Position numbers and translations under genes: made by a program. Shown here one piece after another: positions 23,697 through 31,950 of a stretch of DNA of 36,851 bases. The notes beneath the pieces are model-generated. The model worked only from the letters and a program-made list of their open reading frames with translations, was not told the origin of the DNA and did not search any database. Numbering within the stretch: position 1 is the stretch's first letter; every line of letters begins with the position of its first letter. Source of the stretch: an uncultured Lachnospiraceae bacterium (GTDB lineage Bacteria > Bacillota > Clostridia > Lachnospirales > Lachnospiraceae); contig CAMVTN010000008.1 in the NCBI GenBank assembly GCA_947170415.1, positions 1 to 36,851 on the forward strand, read 5' to 3'.

Positions 23697-24485
23697 TCAC
23701 TTACAATTTGCTTTTTCCTTCACGGCAGAAATCTCCTCAAGCGTGACATCCATATACTTACATATTTTAGATTCTGGAAGATTATCTTTCAGCATCTCAA
23801 GGATATGACGTTCTTTATCTTTGGAAATAGCTTCCTGGTTGTATTTTTCCATCAATTCACACATAGAATTTAATCCTCCTTCCGTTTCTTTAAGTTTCTT
23901 AACTTCACTAGAAAATTTAGGAAACTTGGGATTGTTAACCTCTTTTTTTACAAAACAAGACATAAGATCTGCTATGTCTGTCCCGTCATCGACAGCCGTA
24001 TTAACGAATATCTCTTTAAGGCCATCATCAATAACGTCATTTGTCTCTCTGATCACTTTGTCTACATGATAGATTGTCTTTCCTTTAGCAAGGAAATCAA
24101 ACTCTGATATATAGACGATGCATACGTTAGCAACTTCTTCGAACTTATCGCCCGGATCTGACTCCTTTACGGTAATGCTTGATGCATTGAATCTGGCTCT
24201 ACGCAGATGATCATCATTGTTAGCACGCTGCACCTCGATATTGCATTTACTGCCATCGCCTAGCGTACACAGTGCGTCTAGTCTTACCGAGCGACCGTAG
24301 ATATTTCGTCCACTGCTTTGGACAATCACATCTTCAACAACTAATTCGTTATCCTCTAATATTGTACGCAGTATTTCCTCACATACTTCCTTATTTGAAG
24401 CAAGCAATTCAAAGAAAACATCGTCAATAGGACGAAAATCTCGAACTTTAGCTCTTTTTTCTTCTAAAGTCAATTTGTTACTCAT
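23697..24485 (-). CDS. Rpn-type PD-(D/E)XK nuclease family protein
   Basis: A 262-residue protein of the Rpn / PD-(D/E)XK transposase-like family, very common and often multicopy in Lachnospiraceae. It begins with FRPIDDVFFELLASNKEVCEEILR, the family opening, shown here in short pieces. The nuclease core is visible as GRSVRLDALCTLGDG, with the metal-binding Asp, and CNIEVQRA, with the E-x-Q end of the motif. The C-terminus is a charged helical region (KYNQEAISKDKERHILEML). In E. coli RpnA-E are recombination-promoting DNA nucleases. GAAAGGA precedes the ATG. It is single in this window and next to an IS1380-type remnant. Confidence 0.85.
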   Translation of the reverse strand: MSNKLTLEEKRAKVRDFRPIDDVFFELLASNKEVCEEILRTILEDNELVVEDVIVQSSGRNIYGRSVRLDALCTLGDGSKCNIEVQRANNDDHLRRARFNASSITVKESDPGDKFEEVANVCIVYISEFDFLAKGKTIYHVDKVIRETNDVIDDGLKEIFVNTAVDDGTDIADLMSCFVKKEVNNPKFPKFSSEVKKLKETEGGLNSMCELMEKYNQEAISKDKERHILEMLKDNLPESKICKYMDVTLEEISAVKEKANCK

Positions 24486-24621
24486 ATTGATTCCTTTCTC
24501 TGCCTTCTAATTCATGTGTTGCATCTATACAAACAGGGAAAGGATAGCCTCACCCTGATTAATTTCTCTCACAGGGCGAAATACCCATATATTTTCTATG
24601 ATAATCAAATTCTATACATTA

Positions 24622-25026
24622 ACCTGAATAATTCACGTTCTTTCGGATTATCCGCATAGTTACTGCCTTGAGAACGCATATTAATTTCACCCAGCAGGTG
24701 AAAATATTGAGGGTATTTTAAAAGTCTCAATTCTGTTAAAATTTAGGTGTCGAATCCAAACATTTAACAAAAAGAGACTTTATATGCATAGTTTAGATTA
24801 TAAAACCCTCGAAAGCAATAAGCGATTTAAAATTAATTTTGGTGACAGTGATAATCTGATGCAGGTCATGTATCAGATCATTGCTGCTTATAATGAGGAT
24901 AACTGCGCTGATGAGCTCTCAAAAGAACCATTATTCACCGCCATCTTAGAGAAGGAACGCCTTGTTCAAAAAAATGATTATTAATTTGATTATTTGCAGT
25001 GGTCGGGTTGTCATGAATAATTCAGG
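24622..25026 (+). mobile_element. Deleted IS1380-family element with terminal inverted repeats
   Basis: The left end CCTGAATAATTCA (24623-24635) and the right end TGAATAATTCAGG (25014-25026) are perfect 13-base inverted repeats, and both are flanked outside by TTAA, so an 18-base inverted match is seen overall. TTAA is probably the target duplication. The roughly 400-bp interior holds only a short transposase remnant, against about 1.5-1.7 kb for complete IS1380 elements. With intact ends it could be moved in trans, like a MITE. Assignment rests on the transposase fragment and general appearance of the ends. Confidence 0.7.
24784..24984 (+). pseudogene. IS1380-family transposase remnant
   Basis: A 66-codon ORF. 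Its start (LDYKTLESNKRFKINF) and middle (DNLMQVMYQIIAAY, then DNCADELSKEPLFTAILE) resemble two separate parts of the N-terminal half of IS1380-family DDE transposases, where the second part is normally followed by ASQPTLSRF. The part between them and everything after EKERL are missing, so the gene has an internal deletion and a truncated end. None of the catalytic DDE residues remain. It is not expected to be functional. Confidence 0.72.
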
Positions 25027-25072
25027 TTAATTTGATTATTTGCACTGGTCAGGTTGTCATGAATAATTCAGG
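24981..25072. repeat. 46-bp tandem duplication of the IS right end
   Basis: Two direct copies of 46 bases, 24981-25026 and 25027-25072, differ at two positions (GCAGTGGTCGGG against GCACTGGTCAGG). Each contains TTAATTTGATTATTTGCA and the right terminal repeat TGAATAATTCAGG. The unit boundary is the TTAA flank, so the tandem probably arose by duplication or by insertion of a second element next to the first. Too few units and no spacers for a CRISPR. Confidence 0.9.
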
Positions 25073-25212
25073 GTCAATATTTACCCACCCCACATTTCTT
25101 AAAATTTGCGGTAGTTCCATTCTTAAAAATCCCAAGACTTCCTTAAAAAATCTGCGTGCAACATAATATGTGCATAGCGAGCTTTACTCTTATGGGAATT
25201 TCCTATAAGCAT
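25073..25212. other. Noncoding stretch after the IS remnant
   Basis: Only a short imperfect inverted repeat, CTTATGGGAA and TTCCTATAAG (about 25189-25209), is visible here, next to the following terminator. The 24486-24617 stretch before the IS is also empty apart from the upstream region of the Rpn-like gene. Confidence 0.5.
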
Positions 25213-25253
25213 AAAAACGGTTTCATGTAATGCTTACACATTACACGAAACCG
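25213..25253 (-). terminator. Intrinsic terminator of the sugar/polyol operon
   Basis: CGGTTTCGTGTAATG pairs with CATTACATGAAACCG around a short loop on the minus strand and is followed by TTTTTATGC. It lies 36 bases after the dehydrogenase stop. Confidence 0.9.
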
Positions 25254-25288
25254 CCAATTAGGAGTTTAATTATGGATTTGATTTCTTC

Positions 25289-26338
25289 TTACTTAACTTT
25301 CAGCATCACTTTCAGTGCATCAGTCTTGTTGGTAAGTGCCTCTTGGTATGCTTCATTAATATCAGCAAAATCATACTCATGTGTTACAAGAGGCTTTACG
25401 TCGATAGCACCCTTTGCAACAGCTGCGATTGCTTTCGGATAGATATTTCTGTAACGGAATACAGAAGTGATGGTTACTTCCTTATCCATAATTTGTGCGA
25501 AGTTATAAGCAATCTCAGGTTTTACGGAGAGACCTACGAGACAAATCGTACCACCTCTCTTAACGAGGAACGGTGTCTGCTTTATCGTTACTTCACTTCC
25601 TGCTGTCTCAAATACCTTCTCAGCTCCTGCTCCGTCAGTTGCTTTCTTAACCTCTTCAAAAACATCCTGCTCACCGCTGTTGATCACCACATCTGCGCCC
25701 ATCTTCTTTGCAAGTTCCAGCTTTGCAGGGATTAAATCAGCTACTATTATCTTACCTGCACCGTGTGCCTTGCAGGAAAGAAGTGTTGTCATACCGATAG
25801 TACCTGCCCCAAGGATCACAACGCTTTCGCCCACACCTACACTTGCCTGATTTGCCGCATGGAAGCCAACTGAAAGCGGCTCTATCAAAGCACCTTCCTT
25901 TGTAGTAACATTTTCAGGGAGCTTAAAGCAGTAATCTGCCGGAAACTCTATAAATTCTTCATTGCATCCGGGAACAGGCGGCGTAGCCAAAAATTGTACA
26001 TCCGGGCATAAATTATATTTACCCTCTTTGCAGAATTCACAGGTTCCATCCACAACCCCAGGCTCAAGACACACCTTGTCGCCAACCTTTACGTTTGTAA
26101 CACCTTCTCCTACTTCTACTACTGTTCCTGCCGCTTCATGGCCGAGCATGTAGTCCTGGGACAAATCCACTTCATAAGCGCCAACACGTCCACTGTGGTA
26201 GTAATGAACATCCGAGCCGCAGATACCAACGTATTCAAGAGAAACTACCACTTTTCCCTTTCCAGCTGTCGGCTTCTGCATTTCCTTTATGATCATATTG
26301 TCAAGTCCGCGCATAAAAGCGCCTTTCATTGTTCCCAT
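25289..26338 (-). CDS. Zinc-dependent polyol dehydrogenase (sorbitol/xylitol type)
   Basis: A 349-residue medium-chain dehydrogenase. Catalytic zinc motifs GICGSDVHYY and GHEAAGTVVEVG are near residues 38-75; DGTCEFCKEGKYNLC resembles the cysteine lobe; the NAD-binding motif GAGTIGM follows near 175. ATPPVPGCNEEFIEFP is typical of sorbitol and xylitol dehydrogenases. It probably oxidises a polyol to a ketose with NAD+. The exact substrate is not decidable by eye. Start: AGGAGG lies five bases before ATG 26338; the frame is open 20 codons further upstream, but that part has no ribosome site and covers a hairpin. It is the last gene of the ROK/ABC operon. Confidence 0.92.
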   Translation of the reverse strand: MGTMKGAFMRGLDNMIIKEMQKPTAGKGKVVVSLEYVGICGSDVHYYHSGRVGAYEVDLSQDYMLGHEAAGTVVEVGEGVTNVKVGDKVCLEPGVVDGTCEFCKEGKYNLCPDVQFLATPPVPGCNEEFIEFPADYCFKLPENVTTKEGALIEPLSVGFHAANQASVGVGESVVILGAGTIGMTTLLSCKAHGAGKIIVADLIPAKLELAKKMGADVVINSGEQDVFEEVKKATDGAGAEKVFETAGSEVTIKQTPFLVKRGGTICLVGLSVKPEIAYNFAQIMDKEVTITSVFRYRNIYPKAIAAVAKGAIDVKPLVTHEYDFADINEAYQEALTNKTDALKVMLKVK

Positions 26339-26360
26339 AGTACCCTCCTGTATCTTATAT

Positions 26361-26386
26361 GCAACGGCAGTTCCCGCTGCCGTTGC
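26361..26386 (-). promoter_or_regulatory. Intercistronic hairpin between binding-protein and dehydrogenase genes
   Basis: GCAACGGCAG and CTGCCGTTGC are perfect ten-base arms around CGGGAA. There is no T tract, so it is more likely an mRNA 3'-end stabiliser or a weak attenuator than a full terminator. Confidence 0.7.
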
Positions 26387-26406
26387 CGCTTTGTACAATT
26401 TTTAAT

Positions 26407-27528
26407 TTATTTTGCAAGTGAACCGTCTGCCGAAATTTCTCCATTATCTACATAAATCTTGATATAGTCTTCAACGTTATCAGCATTGATCTCCGGTGCA
26501 TCAACAAAGTCATTTACATCTGTAACTGCCATCTCACCGTTTACAACCTTTTCTGCATATTCCATATTCTTCTTTGCAAGCTCAGATGCATCCTGAAGTG
26601 CTGTACATGTAAGGAGACCTTCTTTAATAAGGAGACATCCCTGTGCAGTTCCGTCGACGCCGTATGCCAGGAAGTTTGATTTTCCGTCAACTACGTAATC
26701 TGTATTGTCTCTGATCGCTTCGATCGCACCTGCTGCCATGTTGTCATTCATGGAAATGATAGCGTCGATATGAGTTCCGGACTGAATCCATGCTTCCATA
26801 AGTGTCAGAGCTTCGTCGGAATTCCAGTTTGCATAATCCTCATAAAGGATATTTACGTCAGATCTCTTACTGAAGAAGTGAGTATCCCATGCCTCACGAC
26901 GTTTCTCTGCGTGATAATTTCCGGACGGACCGCGGAAAACTACTACATTTGCATTTTCAGGAATTTCCTTAACAGCTCTGTCCGCACCTACAGCCGCCTG
27001 AGCTTCCGGATCAGCATCTACAGTACCTGTTCCTGCAAGTACGGAGAGATCATCTCCACCGTCAAGGTCATTCTGATGTGTTGTAGGATTTGTTGTAATA
27101 ACCGGGATTCCTGCTTCTGTAAGTTTCTGAACATAGGGAGCCTGAGCTGCATTGTTATTTGACTGAACGATCACAAGATCATATCCCTTAGTGATTGCGT
27201 CCTCCAAAAGTCCATTTTCTGTATTATCATCAGCATCACCTGATACACATGTAAGCTCAATATCATCATAATTGCCCGCAGCTTTCTGCATCTCATTTGT
27301 GAGCCATGCAGCAAACGTGTCAGCTGAAGCTCTTGCAACAAAGCAAACCTGTTTTTTCTCACCGGCGGTCTCTGTCTTTTCTGCCGCCTGACTTCCTGTG
27401 CTCTGCTCCGTCTGTGCTGCTGAACCTGCTGCCTCTGCCGGCGTCGCAGAACCACTGTTACCTCCGCATGCTGTGAGCATAGCTGCCATTGCCAGTGAAA
27501 GAACTACACTTACGACTTTCCTTTTCAT
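26407..27528 (-). CDS. Sugar ABC transporter substrate-binding lipoprotein
   Basis: A 373-residue lipoprotein: basic start, hydrophobic stretch, lipobox LTACGG with Cys21, then a low-complexity Ser/Ala/Gly/Glu linker (about 22-58). The rest is a ribose-binding-protein-like (peripheral-binding-protein type 1) domain, with KQVCFVARASADTFAAWL, YDLVIVQSNNNAAQAP and ISMNDNMAAGAIEAI. The binding protein picks up a sugar or polyol outside the membrane and delivers it to the permease encoded upstream. AGGAGG precedes the ATG. The gene is flanked by two hairpins (26361-26386 and 27610-27634). Confidence 0.93.
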   Translation of the reverse strand: MKRKVVSVVLSLAMAAMLTACGGNSGSATPAEAAGSAAQTEQSTGSQAAEKTETAGEKKQVCFVARASADTFAAWLTNEMQKAAGNYDDIELTCVSGDADDNTENGLLEDAITKGYDLVIVQSNNNAAQAPYVQKLTEAGIPVITTNPTTHQNDLDGGDDLSVLAGTGTVDADPEAQAAVGADRAVKEIPENANVVVFRGPSGNYHAEKRREAWDTHFFSKRSDVNILYEDYANWNSDEALTLMEAWIQSGTHIDAIISMNDNMAAGAIEAIRDNTDYVVDGKSNFLAYGVDGTAQGCLLIKEGLLTCTALQDASELAKKNMEYAEKVVNGEMAVTDVNDFVDAPEINADNVEDYIKIYVDNGEISADGSLAK

Positions 27529-27609
27529 TTAATTTCCTCCTATACACACTTCCCATATTGTTGTGTTTAAATGCCACACCTCTTTCCTTCCCCATGCGGC
27601 ATCATATTG

Positions 27610-27634
27610 ATAAACATGCCCTTCGCATGTTTAT
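27610..27634 (-). promoter_or_regulatory. Intercistronic hairpin before the binding-protein gene
   Basis: ATAAACATGC and GCATGTTTAT are perfect ten-base arms around a five-base loop, starting 6 bases after the permease stop. On the minus strand only a short T stretch follows. Together with 26361-26386 it brackets the binding-protein cistron. Confidence 0.7.
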
Positions 27635-27639
27635 TTACT

Positions 27640-28644
27640 TTATGCAGCAGCATTCCCGTTTACCTTTGATTTCTTGTCTTCCGAAACCATAATGGTTTTA
27701 TGTGACTGTTTCGACTTACTCACTACATCAAACGCAACCGCGAGAACAATAATCACACCTTCGATTATTTCCTGGATGTAAGCATTTATTCCAAGAAGAT
27801 TCATGACATTCTCAAGGAAACCAATGATAAAAGCACCTGCGATAGTTCCCGGTATCGTTCCGATACCGCCTGTCATTGATGTACCGCCAACGATCGCCGC
27901 CGTAAGACCTGTCATCTCATATCCGACTGCTCCATTCGGAAGACCCGCATTATTTCTCGCCATAAAGATCACTCCTGCAAGTCCTGCAAGAATTCCATTT
28001 ATGATAAACGCCTTGTAAATACTCTTCTTAGTGTTGATCCCACTTGCTTCTGCAGCTCTCCTGTTACCTCCGATCGCATATATTCCGCGTCCAAATCGTG
28101 TATTACTCATCACATACCAGACCCCTGCCGTAAGCAGCAGAACTATCAGTACCGGAACCGGAAGGAAAGATCCGATCATTCCCTGACCTATCTTTACAAA
28201 TCCACCAAGCTGCAGGATATTCTGTCCACCTGTATAGTAAAGAGCGATACCTCTGGCTATCTGCTGCATACCAAGTGTTGCGATAAACGCCGGAACATTA
28301 AAATTTGCAACAAAAACAGCGTTAAAGAGGTTACACATGATGCTGACTGCAACTGCAACTATCACTGCAAGTATGAGTGACTGCGTCCCCTTATACATTG
28401 TCGCTGCAAGGCATCCCGAAAGCGCCAAAACCGATCCCACCGATAGATCAATGAAACCTCCGACTATCAGGATCATTTCTCCATATGCTATGAGAAGTCC
28501 TACACAAAGCTGCCTCGTAACATTGATCATGTTGCTGCTTTTCAGGAAATACGGACTTATGAGACTGCAAGCAATAAACAAAACCAAAAGAACCAGATAT
28601 ATCGCATATTTCTGCAATCCCCCGTTTAATCTGACACTCTTCAT
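27640..28644 (-). CDS. Ribose-type ABC transporter permease
   Basis: A 334-residue membrane protein with about eight to ten hydrophobic segments. The conserved permease motif EASGINTKKSIYKAFIINGILAG (shown in part) and FIDLSVGSVLALSG match RbsC-like permeases. It forms the channel for the sugar ABC transporter. Its start overlaps the end of the ATPase gene by four bases (ATGA), so the two are translationally coupled. Confidence 0.94.
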   Translation of the reverse strand: MKSVRLNGGLQKYAIYLVLLVLFIACSLISPYFLKSSNMINVTRQLCVGLLIAYGEMILIVGGFIDLSVGSVLALSGCLAATMYKGTQSLILAVIVAVAVSIMCNLFNAVFVANFNVPAFIATLGMQQIARGIALYYTGGQNILQLGGFVKIGQGMIGSFLPVPVLIVLLLTAGVWYVMSNTRFGRGIYAIGGNRRAAEASGINTKKSIYKAFIINGILAGLAGVIFMARNNAGLPNGAVGYEMTGLTAAIVGGTSMTGGIGTIPGTIAGAFIIGFLENVMNLLGINAYIQEIIEGVIIVLAVAFDVVSKSKQSHKTIMVSEDKKSKVNGNAAA

Positions 28645-30161
28645 GATACGAACTCCTCCTGCTGATTATTATTTTCTTTCATTGCATATCTCATGATCGT
28701 CTCCTGATGGAAGCTCTCTTTATCAATACATCCTGTAATGTACCCCTGACTCATCACATATATCCTGTCGCACATACCGATAAGTTCCGGCATTTCTGAT
28801 GAAACCATGATGATCGTCTTACCCTGCTTTACGATATCCGTCATCAGCTTATAAATTTCAAACTTAGCACCTACATCAATACCACGCGTAGGCTCATCAA
28901 GTATCATGACTTTAGGCTCACACAAAAGCCATCTCGCAAGCAGAACTTTCTGCTGGTTTCCTCCTGAAAGAGATGCGATCGGTGTATCAAGCGTGGGAGT
29001 CTTTACATTCATCTGCTTAAAGACCTTTGAAACATCATCCATTTCTTTTCCCTTATGCGTATATCCACCAAATATAAATCTCTCAAGATTTCCAAGACTG
29101 GCATTTTCCTTAACACTTCTGACCGGTATAATACCGTCCTCCCGCCTGCTCTCGGCAAGCATTACAAGTCCGTTCTTTATTGCATCTTCGGGGCTCTTTA
29201 TCTCTACTTCCTTCCCATCGATAATCACTGTACCCGTATCGTGATGATCGAGCCCGAATATTGCTCTCATAGTCTCTGTCCTGCCTGCACCTACAAGTCC
29301 TGCAAAACCGACTATTTCTCCTTTTCTTGCTTCAAAATTAATCTTTGCGAACATATTTTTTTCATTAAAGTTTTTTACTTCAAAGATCTTTTCTCCAAGC
29401 GGAATATTCTCCTTTGGATAGACATTATCCATTTTCCGTCCAACCATTCTGGAAATAACTGTATCAAGATCTATGTCCTTTGCCCGGTCTGATGAAACTA
29501 CCGTTCCGTCTCTAAGTACAGTAATATCATCCGCGATCTTAAACACTTCATCCATCTTGTGGGAAATATATATGATAGCTACTCCCTGCTTTTTAAGTTC
29601 TTCTATCTTCTTAAATAAAGAAGCGACTTCTCTCTCCGTGATCGATGACGTCGGTTCATCCATGATGATCACTTCTGCGTTATTGCTGACAGCTTTCACT
29701 ATCTCTAACATCTGTATATCTGAAACCGTGAGGGTCTTAAGCTTTTGTTTTGGACCATACGGCAGTTTCTCATCCTTTATAAACCTCACTGCTTCACTGT
29801 GAACCTTTTTCCAGTCGACTGCTCCAAATCTGTTTACCGGCAGCTTTCCAAGAAACAGATTTTCTTCTACTGTAAGTTCCGGAACATAATTCAATTCCTG
29901 CGGTATCATCGCTATACCATATTGAGAAGCTTCGATAGGATTACGAATAGTTACCGGCTTCTCATCTATATAGATCTGTCCTGCATCCGGTTTATACTGA
30001 CCGTTTATGATCTTCATCAACGTAGATTTTCCTGCACCATTCTCCCCGCAAAGAGCATGCACAGTCCCTTTTCTCACAGAAAACCTGATTCGATCCAGAG
30101 CCTTTACTCCCGGAAAGGATTTTTCTATCCCTTCTACACGCAGTTTAATATCTTCTGCCAT
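28641..30161 (-). CDS. Ribose-type ABC transporter ATPase (two nucleotide-binding domains)
   Basis: A 506-residue RbsA-like protein with two ABC domains. The first has GENGAGKST at 39-47, a diverged signature and VIIMDEPTSSITE; the second has a Walker-A-like GLVGAGRTET, the signature LSGGNQQKVLLARW and MILDEPTRGIDVGA. The ATPase drives import through the permease. The order ATPase, permease, binding protein differs from the frequent binding-protein-first order. A good promoter is at 30230-30258. Confidence 0.95.
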   Translation of the reverse strand: MAEDIKLRVEGIEKSFPGVKALDRIRFSVRKGTVHALCGENGAGKSTLMKIINGQYKPDAGQIYIDEKPVTIRNPIEASQYGIAMIPQELNYVPELTVEENLFLGKLPVNRFGAVDWKKVHSEAVRFIKDEKLPYGPKQKLKTLTVSDIQMLEIVKAVSNNAEVIIMDEPTSSITEREVASLFKKIEELKKQGVAIIYISHKMDEVFKIADDITVLRDGTVVSSDRAKDIDLDTVISRMVGRKMDNVYPKENIPLGEKIFEVKNFNEKNMFAKINFEARKGEIVGFAGLVGAGRTETMRAIFGLDHHDTGTVIIDGKEVEIKSPEDAIKNGLVMLAESRREDGIIPVRSVKENASLGNLERFIFGGYTHKGKEMDDVSKVFKQMNVKTPTLDTPIASLSGGNQQKVLLARWLLCEPKVMILDEPTRGIDVGAKFEIYKLMTDIVKQGKTIIMVSSEMPELIGMCDRIYVMSQGYITGCIDKESFHQETIMRYAMKENNNQQEEFVS

Positions 30162-30229
30162 CTTTAGCCCCCCACTTATTAAACTTGTTTTTAATTTTCT
30201 TTTTTAATTAACTTTAATAACTTGAGCAC

Positions 30230-30258
30230 ATTCTATCCCTTATTCATTTTGATGTCAA
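30230..30258 (-). promoter_or_regulatory. Promoter of the ABC transporter operon with candidate ROK operator
   Basis: TTGACA (30258-30253) and TAGAAT (30235-30230) with a 17-base spacer on the minus strand. The motif CTTTAATAACTT (30212-30223) lies over the expected start site, and a near copy, CTTTAATAAGTT, occurs upstream of the ROK gene (31578-31589), as expected for a shared operator. Confidence 0.75.
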
Positions 30259-30296
30259 TAATCGACAGAAAATTTATTTAAGTTGGTTGTTTTAAA

Positions 30297-30345
30297 CAAA
30301 AAACAGCCTTGATTTTCTACCTGCACCCAAGTAAAAAATCAAGGC
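30297..30345 (-). terminator. Intrinsic terminator of the ROK regulator gene
   Basis: GCCTTGATTTTTTAC pairs with GTAGAAAATCAAGGC on the minus strand and is followed by TGTTTTTTG. It starts about 20 bases after the ROK stop. Confidence 0.9.
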
Positions 30346-30364
30346 ATTCCTTTCAAAACTTCAT

Positions 30365-31504
30365 TTATATGTTTTCAATATACTTTCCTATAAAGTTCAG
30401 CGCAGCTCCTACAGCTGACGCTTCCCGCTTAATAATACACGGTTTTACAAAATCTGTTTTTTCATCATACGGATTTAATTTCTTTATACGTTTTTTCAGC
30501 TCAATCATGTAATTTTCCATCATTCCGCCAACATAGCCGCCGAGAACAATATCACAATCGTATATCATCCTTATATTAACAACAACGATTGCCAGATAAT
30601 CCAAATATTCAGAAAAAATCTTTGTTAGCGCTTCATCTCCATTTTCAACGCGTCTAAAAAATTCTGTCAAATTGCCCTCTGTCTGATCCGCAAGAACTCT
30701 GGCATTACAATACGCGTTTACACACCCTCTCTGACCGCAGTAGCATTTCTTTCCTTTTACCGGAACTATCTTTGCATGACCTATTTCCGCACTTCTGCAA
30801 TCATCTCCCAAAATTATCTTTCCGTTATACAGACTGGCTCCACCTACAGAATTGCTAAGCATCAGATAAAAGAGATTTCTGCCGGAATAAGCATCATCCT
30901 GACTGTTTCTAAAATACATTTCCGCATATCCTGCAGAATTTGCGTCATTAAACACCCGGATATCATACTGAGACAGCTCCTGAAACCGCTCACAGACATT
31001 TTCCGGAACCTCGACAATCTTACTGTATACAACACGATTTGTTTCATAATCAACAATGCACGGCAGTGATAATCCAACGCCCAGAATCCTGTCTGATGAT
31101 ATGTTATTATCTATAAGAAGCTTTCTTCCCTTAGCCAATATGTCTTTATAGCACTTCGGATCATCTGTAAAATTAAACTGTTCACGATTGATGATACCAA
31201 CTATCTCACCGGAAAGGTCAAGCACAGCGATCGTCAGATGATTCTGTGTGATATCGATTCCCATTGCGTATTTCGCCTCAGATACACACTGATATTCACG
31301 CGCCATCCGCCCGCCTGTTGTCTGTCTTTCTTCAAGAACACGTACTGCACCTTCTTCGATCAAACTATTCAGATGCTGAGTAACAGTAGGGATACTCATT
31401 CCCGCTAAAACAGATATCTTCTGTATCGGCATCTTCCCCTGCCGTAAGAGCAGCATATATACTTCATGTCTGTTTGCCTTTCTAAGTTCTGCTCTGTCTG
31501 CCAT
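30365..31504 (-). CDS. ROK family transcriptional regulator
   Basis: A 379-residue protein: an N-terminal winged helix-turn-helix (about 5-65, with PIQKISVLAGMSIPTVTQHL) and a ROK domain. The sugar-binding and zinc motifs are present (AEIGHAKI and CYCGQRGCVNAYC). The ATP-site glycines of sugar kinases are changed (GIDITQNH for DIGGTK), which favours a repressor rather than a kinase. It precedes the sugar ABC operon in the same direction and is its likely regulator. AGAGGAG lies seven bases before ATG 31504; the frame is open seven codons further. A TTAAAG/CTTTAA inverted repeat near its promoter suggests autoregulation. Confidence 0.9.
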   Translation of the reverse strand: MADRAELRKANRHEVYMLLLRQGKMPIQKISVLAGMSIPTVTQHLNSLIEEGAVRVLEERQTTGGRMAREYQCVSEAKYAMGIDITQNHLTIAVLDLSGEIVGIINREQFNFTDDPKCYKDILAKGRKLLIDNNISSDRILGVGLSLPCIVDYETNRVVYSKIVEVPENVCERFQELSQYDIRVFNDANSAGYAEMYFRNSQDDAYSGRNLFYLMLSNSVGGASLYNGKIILGDDCRSAEIGHAKIVPVKGKKCYCGQRGCVNAYCNARVLADQTEGNLTEFFRRVENGDEALTKIFSEYLDYLAIVVVNIRMIYDCDIVLGGYVGGMMENYMIELKKRIKKLNPYDEKTDFVKPCIIKREASAVGAALNFIGKYIENI

Positions 31505-31568
31505 AATAATCTCCTCTATAAGCACAAGTTTAAATCTTTAAAGCTAGTATAGCATAATATCACTGTTT

Positions 31569-31583
31569 TTAAAGTATCTTTAA
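31569..31583. promoter_or_regulatory. Candidate operator upstream of the ROK gene
   Basis: TTAAAG and CTTTAA six-base arms three bases apart, near the -35 position of a weak promoter whose -10 is TATACT (31551-31546, minus). The motif overlaps CTTTAATAAGTT, shared with the ABC operon promoter. Confidence 0.5.
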
Positions 31584-31589
31584 TAAGTT

Positions 31590-31812
31590 TTCTTAAAAAG
31601 TATGTTTTTTAATTTTATCAGCAACTTTCAGAAGGCTTACATGCAAATATTTCCTGCCCACGGTCAATTTGTAAACATTTAACAACACATTGTTTATATT
31701 GGCAAGTTGAAAAATTCTCGATAAATAGATAATTTTGACTATAGCAATTTTAAAGTTTCTTAAATATGTTGTGCAATATTTTTAATATTTTGCGTATTTT
31801 TAATTTATTATA
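31590..31812. other. AT-rich noncoding stretch between ROK and the glp leader
   Basis: Strongly AT-rich DNA with runs of T and A and no ORF that looks coding. No clear repeat or known RNA is seen. It may hold upstream promoter elements for both divergent units. Confidence 0.5.
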
Positions 31813-31940
31813 TTGCACTTTGCCTAATTGTATGATAAAGTGAACACAGTTGAATGAATTGCCACCTGAGACGAGAGAACATGGCGACCCGAAGCAGTTT
31901 TTCTAAACTGCCCTAAGTGTATTGCTATGTTCTTTTATTA
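31813..31940 (+). promoter_or_regulatory. Candidate glp promoter and structured leader RNA
   Basis: TTGCAC (31813) and TAAAGT (31836) with 17 bases between form a weak promoter. The following RNA can fold with AGAACATGGC (31876-31885) against GCTATGTTCT (31924-31933), and GCAGTTT (31894-31900) against AAACTGC (31905-31911) around TTCT inside it; TTTTATTATG follows the outer stem. The inner segment has unpaired, non-repetitive stretches. GlpP proteins bind leader RNA to prevent termination, so this could be its target, which is inference. No known riboswitch class matches by eye. Confidence 0.5.
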
Positions 31941-31950
31941 TGCGATGACA

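Noticed and set aside
24981-25072. Short CRISPR array
   Set aside because: Only two direct units, directly adjacent with no spacer between, and containing IS ends.
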